A DNA stretch of 54,415 bases, from positions 1 to 54,415 of the forward strand of contig JABYQS010000217.1 in assembly GCA_022592435.1 (NCBI GenBank). Direction: 5' to 3'. Positions 52,303 to 54,415 of this stretch are shown here, piece after piece. The notes under the pieces are model-generated. The model did no database searches, had not been told where the DNA came from, and was given only the letters and a program-made list of their open reading frames with translations. Each line of letters opens with the position of its first letter. Position 1 is the first letter of the stretch. The position numbers and the translations under genes were made by a program. The DNA comes from Cerioporus squamosus (lineage: Eukaryota > Basidiomycota > Agaricomycetes > Polyporales > Polyporaceae).

Positions 52303-54415
52303 TCAAGACGCGGAGGTAACGAGACCCGAATTTGCCACGAAGTACTCCATGACGTGCAGTGAAGCATTCTTGGTCAACGGATCTGCCAGATTCTCCTCAC
52401 TAGGAATAGCATAGATGTCCATGTTTGGAGTCTCGGCATATTCGCGTACGAAGTGGTAGTGCGTCTCGACGTGCTTACAACGCCGGTCGACGGCTGGGTT
52501 CAACGCAAGGTGAATAGCACCATGGTTGTCGACGCACATCGGCGTAGCCGAGCCCATGTCATCCCCTAACTCATCGCCAAACGTCCTAAGCCACATCATC
52601 TGACGAGCAGTGTCTGAGGCCGCCTTGTACTCTGCCTCAGTGGACGAGAGAGAGACGGTCTGTTGACGTCGAGATGCCCAAGACACGGCACCTCCTGCCA
52701 TCAGGAAGACGAAAGCGGTCTGCGAATGCCGATTGTCGCGATCTTCTGCCCAGTCTGAATCGGAATACGCGATCAGGCCGGCATTAGATGCACCGTCATA
52801 TCGTAGGCGATAATGCGATGTACCCCGGAGATACCGTAAGACATAGAGAAGTCTATCAAGGTGATCATCGGCAGGGTTCGCACTGTACTTGCCAAGACGG
52901 TTGATGGCATACGAGATATCTGGTCGCGTCCCAAGACAGGCATAGAGAAGACTGCCCATCAAGCTCTGGAAACGCTGACGCAACTTCGCCGGTGCTTCTG
53001 TGGTAGCAGCTTCGATAACTGCACCAGCAGGGAGAGGAGTACGCGCAGGCTTGCAGCTGGCCATCTGATAGTTCTCGAGAATGGCCTCGATGTACTCTTC
53101 CTGGTCGATGTCAAGTGTCCGTGAGAGACGATCTCGACGTATACGAAGACCAAGGAATCGCTGAATAGGACCCAAGTCCGTCATCTTATACTGCTTGCCA
53201 AGCGCCTTCTTGACCTTGTCGATATGCCCTCGACTGTCACCCATGAGAAGTAGGTCGTCGACATAGAGGACAATGATCGTGACACGGTCTGGGTCTGAAT
53301 CCCCCCCTTGTCGGCGATATACATAGACTCCGGCATCAGAGTATGTCCGAACAAATCCCTGTCCGATGAGCGATTCGTGAATCTTCTTGTTCCATTGGCG
53401 AGAGGCTTGCTTAAGACCGTAGATGGCCTTCTTAAGCAGACAAACGTAGTCCTCTTTGCCTTTCACGACCCAGCCCTCGGGTTGTTCCATGTAGACCTCC
53501 TCGTCCAAGTCCCCGTTGAGGAACGCAGTCTTAACATCCATCGCATCGATCTCCCAGTCCTCTAGGGCAGCGTGCGCCAAGAGATACCGGATAGACTCGA
53601 ATCGAGCGACAGGAGAGAAGGTTTCGTGGTAGTCCTTCCCATAGACTTGCGTAAAGCCTCGTGCAACCAGACGTGCTTTGTAGCGACCGTCGATTTACGA
53701 TCATAGACCCAGCGACATGAGACAACGGATCGGTCCTTCGGACGAGGAACCAAGACCCAAGTCTTGTTCGCCATGAGAGACTCATACTCCGAACGTTCAG
53801 CCGCAATCCAATGCTCACGATCTGGTGAAGCCATGGCGTCCTTATGATGCTCAGGAATGCCAGACTTATACCGCGAATAGAAGAGAGAGGCTAGGATTGC
53901 TTCTGCTTCACGCTGATCACCGTCCTTATCCGTACGTGCATCTATTGAGCGGGAGGTTCATCACCATAGACGTTATCTCTGGTGTGACGCTCTGGCATCT
54001 TCCCCTTGTTCTCTCGAGGAGAGCGACGAGGAGGAGCGTTTCCACCCTCAGGTGGATGACGACGCCGTTGGTGACGAGGAGCTTGCGGATGAGGAGCAGG
54101 TGGTGGTTGCTCAGGCTGCTGCGGTTGCTGCGGCTCTGGAGCAGGTGGAGGAGCTGGAGCAGGGTCTGCAGGAGGAACGGGAGGAGGAACTGGAGGAGGA
54201 GCGTCATCTGAATCGTTGTCGAGACGATCAGGAACAGGAAGGTCAGCATCACCGTCGGAAGGTTCCTCAGGTGGCTGGTAATCAGGAACGGACTGTCGTC
54301 GGGGTAGCTCGACGAGTGCCGGTGTCCGCACGTGCAGGAAATACGGTCTCATCGAAGATCACATCGCGAGATACTTCGACTTTGATGGGTGGTCGGGTTC
54401 CATAGGCGATACCCC
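52303..54415 (-). mobile_element. Ty1/Copia retrotransposon, pol 3' half (reverse transcriptase and RNase H), frameshifted and cut by the window edge
   Basis: The minus strand encodes the Copia pol region. Near 54400 it reads EVSRDVIFDE, the tail of integrase, followed by a Pro-rich linker. The reverse transcriptase begins with DREHWIAAERSEYESLMANKTW (about 53810) and includes DVKTAFLNGDLDEEVYMEQP, YGLKQASRQWN and the catalytic YVDDLLLMG (about 53250). RNase H includes YSDSDWAEDRDNR, SLSSTEAEYKA and HVETHYHFVRE. It ends at 52303, twelve bases before the LTR. One-base slips occur near 54338-54342, 53942-53946 and 53692-53696, so the polyprotein is broken in this sequence. The 5' half (gag, protease, most of integrase) lies outside the window. 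Confidence 0.92.

Overview
The window looks like nuclear DNA of an agaricomycete fungus, most likely polypore-like. Genes are split by many introns of about 50-60 bp with GT-AG ends. The gene set fits that group: a CYP505 P450-reductase fusion, ERG6, an Rrm4-type RNA transporter, HET-C, a HET-domain protein, Dal5-type permeases, a secreted tyrosinase, a basidiomycete-type membrane protein and a Copia retrotransposon. I saw no tRNA, rRNA or CRISPR array.

Left part (1-22 kb), mostly conserved genes. A possible F-box-like fragment touches the left edge (1-351, minus). A self-sufficient fatty-acid hydroxylase of the CYP505 type (1118-5629, minus) and sterol C-24 methyltransferase ERG6 (6511-8281, minus) follow. 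A 593-bp non-autonomous DNA transposon with perfect 130-bp terminal inverted repeats and a 9-bp target duplication (8648-9240) sits upstream of ERG6. Next is a G3BP-like NTF2+RRM protein (9759-11948, minus). It shares a 388-bp divergent promoter with a het-c homologue (12337-15915, plus). A HET-domain gene (16460-17855, plus) lies 544 bp downstream of het-c, an arrangement that recalls het-c/pin-c of Neurospora. An Rrm4-like gene with three RRMs and C-terminal MLLE modules (18167-22037, plus) closes this part.

Middle (22.8-27.6 kb): two tandem paralogous Dal5/Tna1-type major-facilitator permeases on the minus strand, each with its own one-base frameshift.

Right part (28.7-51.7 kb), an accessory region. 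It holds at least six C2H2 zinc-finger genes plus one decayed copy, all on the plus strand. All six gene models have a phase-1 intron that splits the first finger just after its second cysteine. The family spread by segmental duplication, since shared flanks are visible. Interspersed are a frameshifted protein of unknown function (about 30.6-32.2 kb), a secreted tyrosinase (39469-40718) and a single-pass membrane protein (43359-45308, minus). There are also two long inverted repeats. The right edge is the 3' half of a Ty1/Copia element with its LTR (about 51.7-54.4 kb, minus), which carries several frameshifts.

One-base frameshifts recur in unrelated genes, so base-level assembly error must be separated from real gene decay before any gene here is called a pseudogene.
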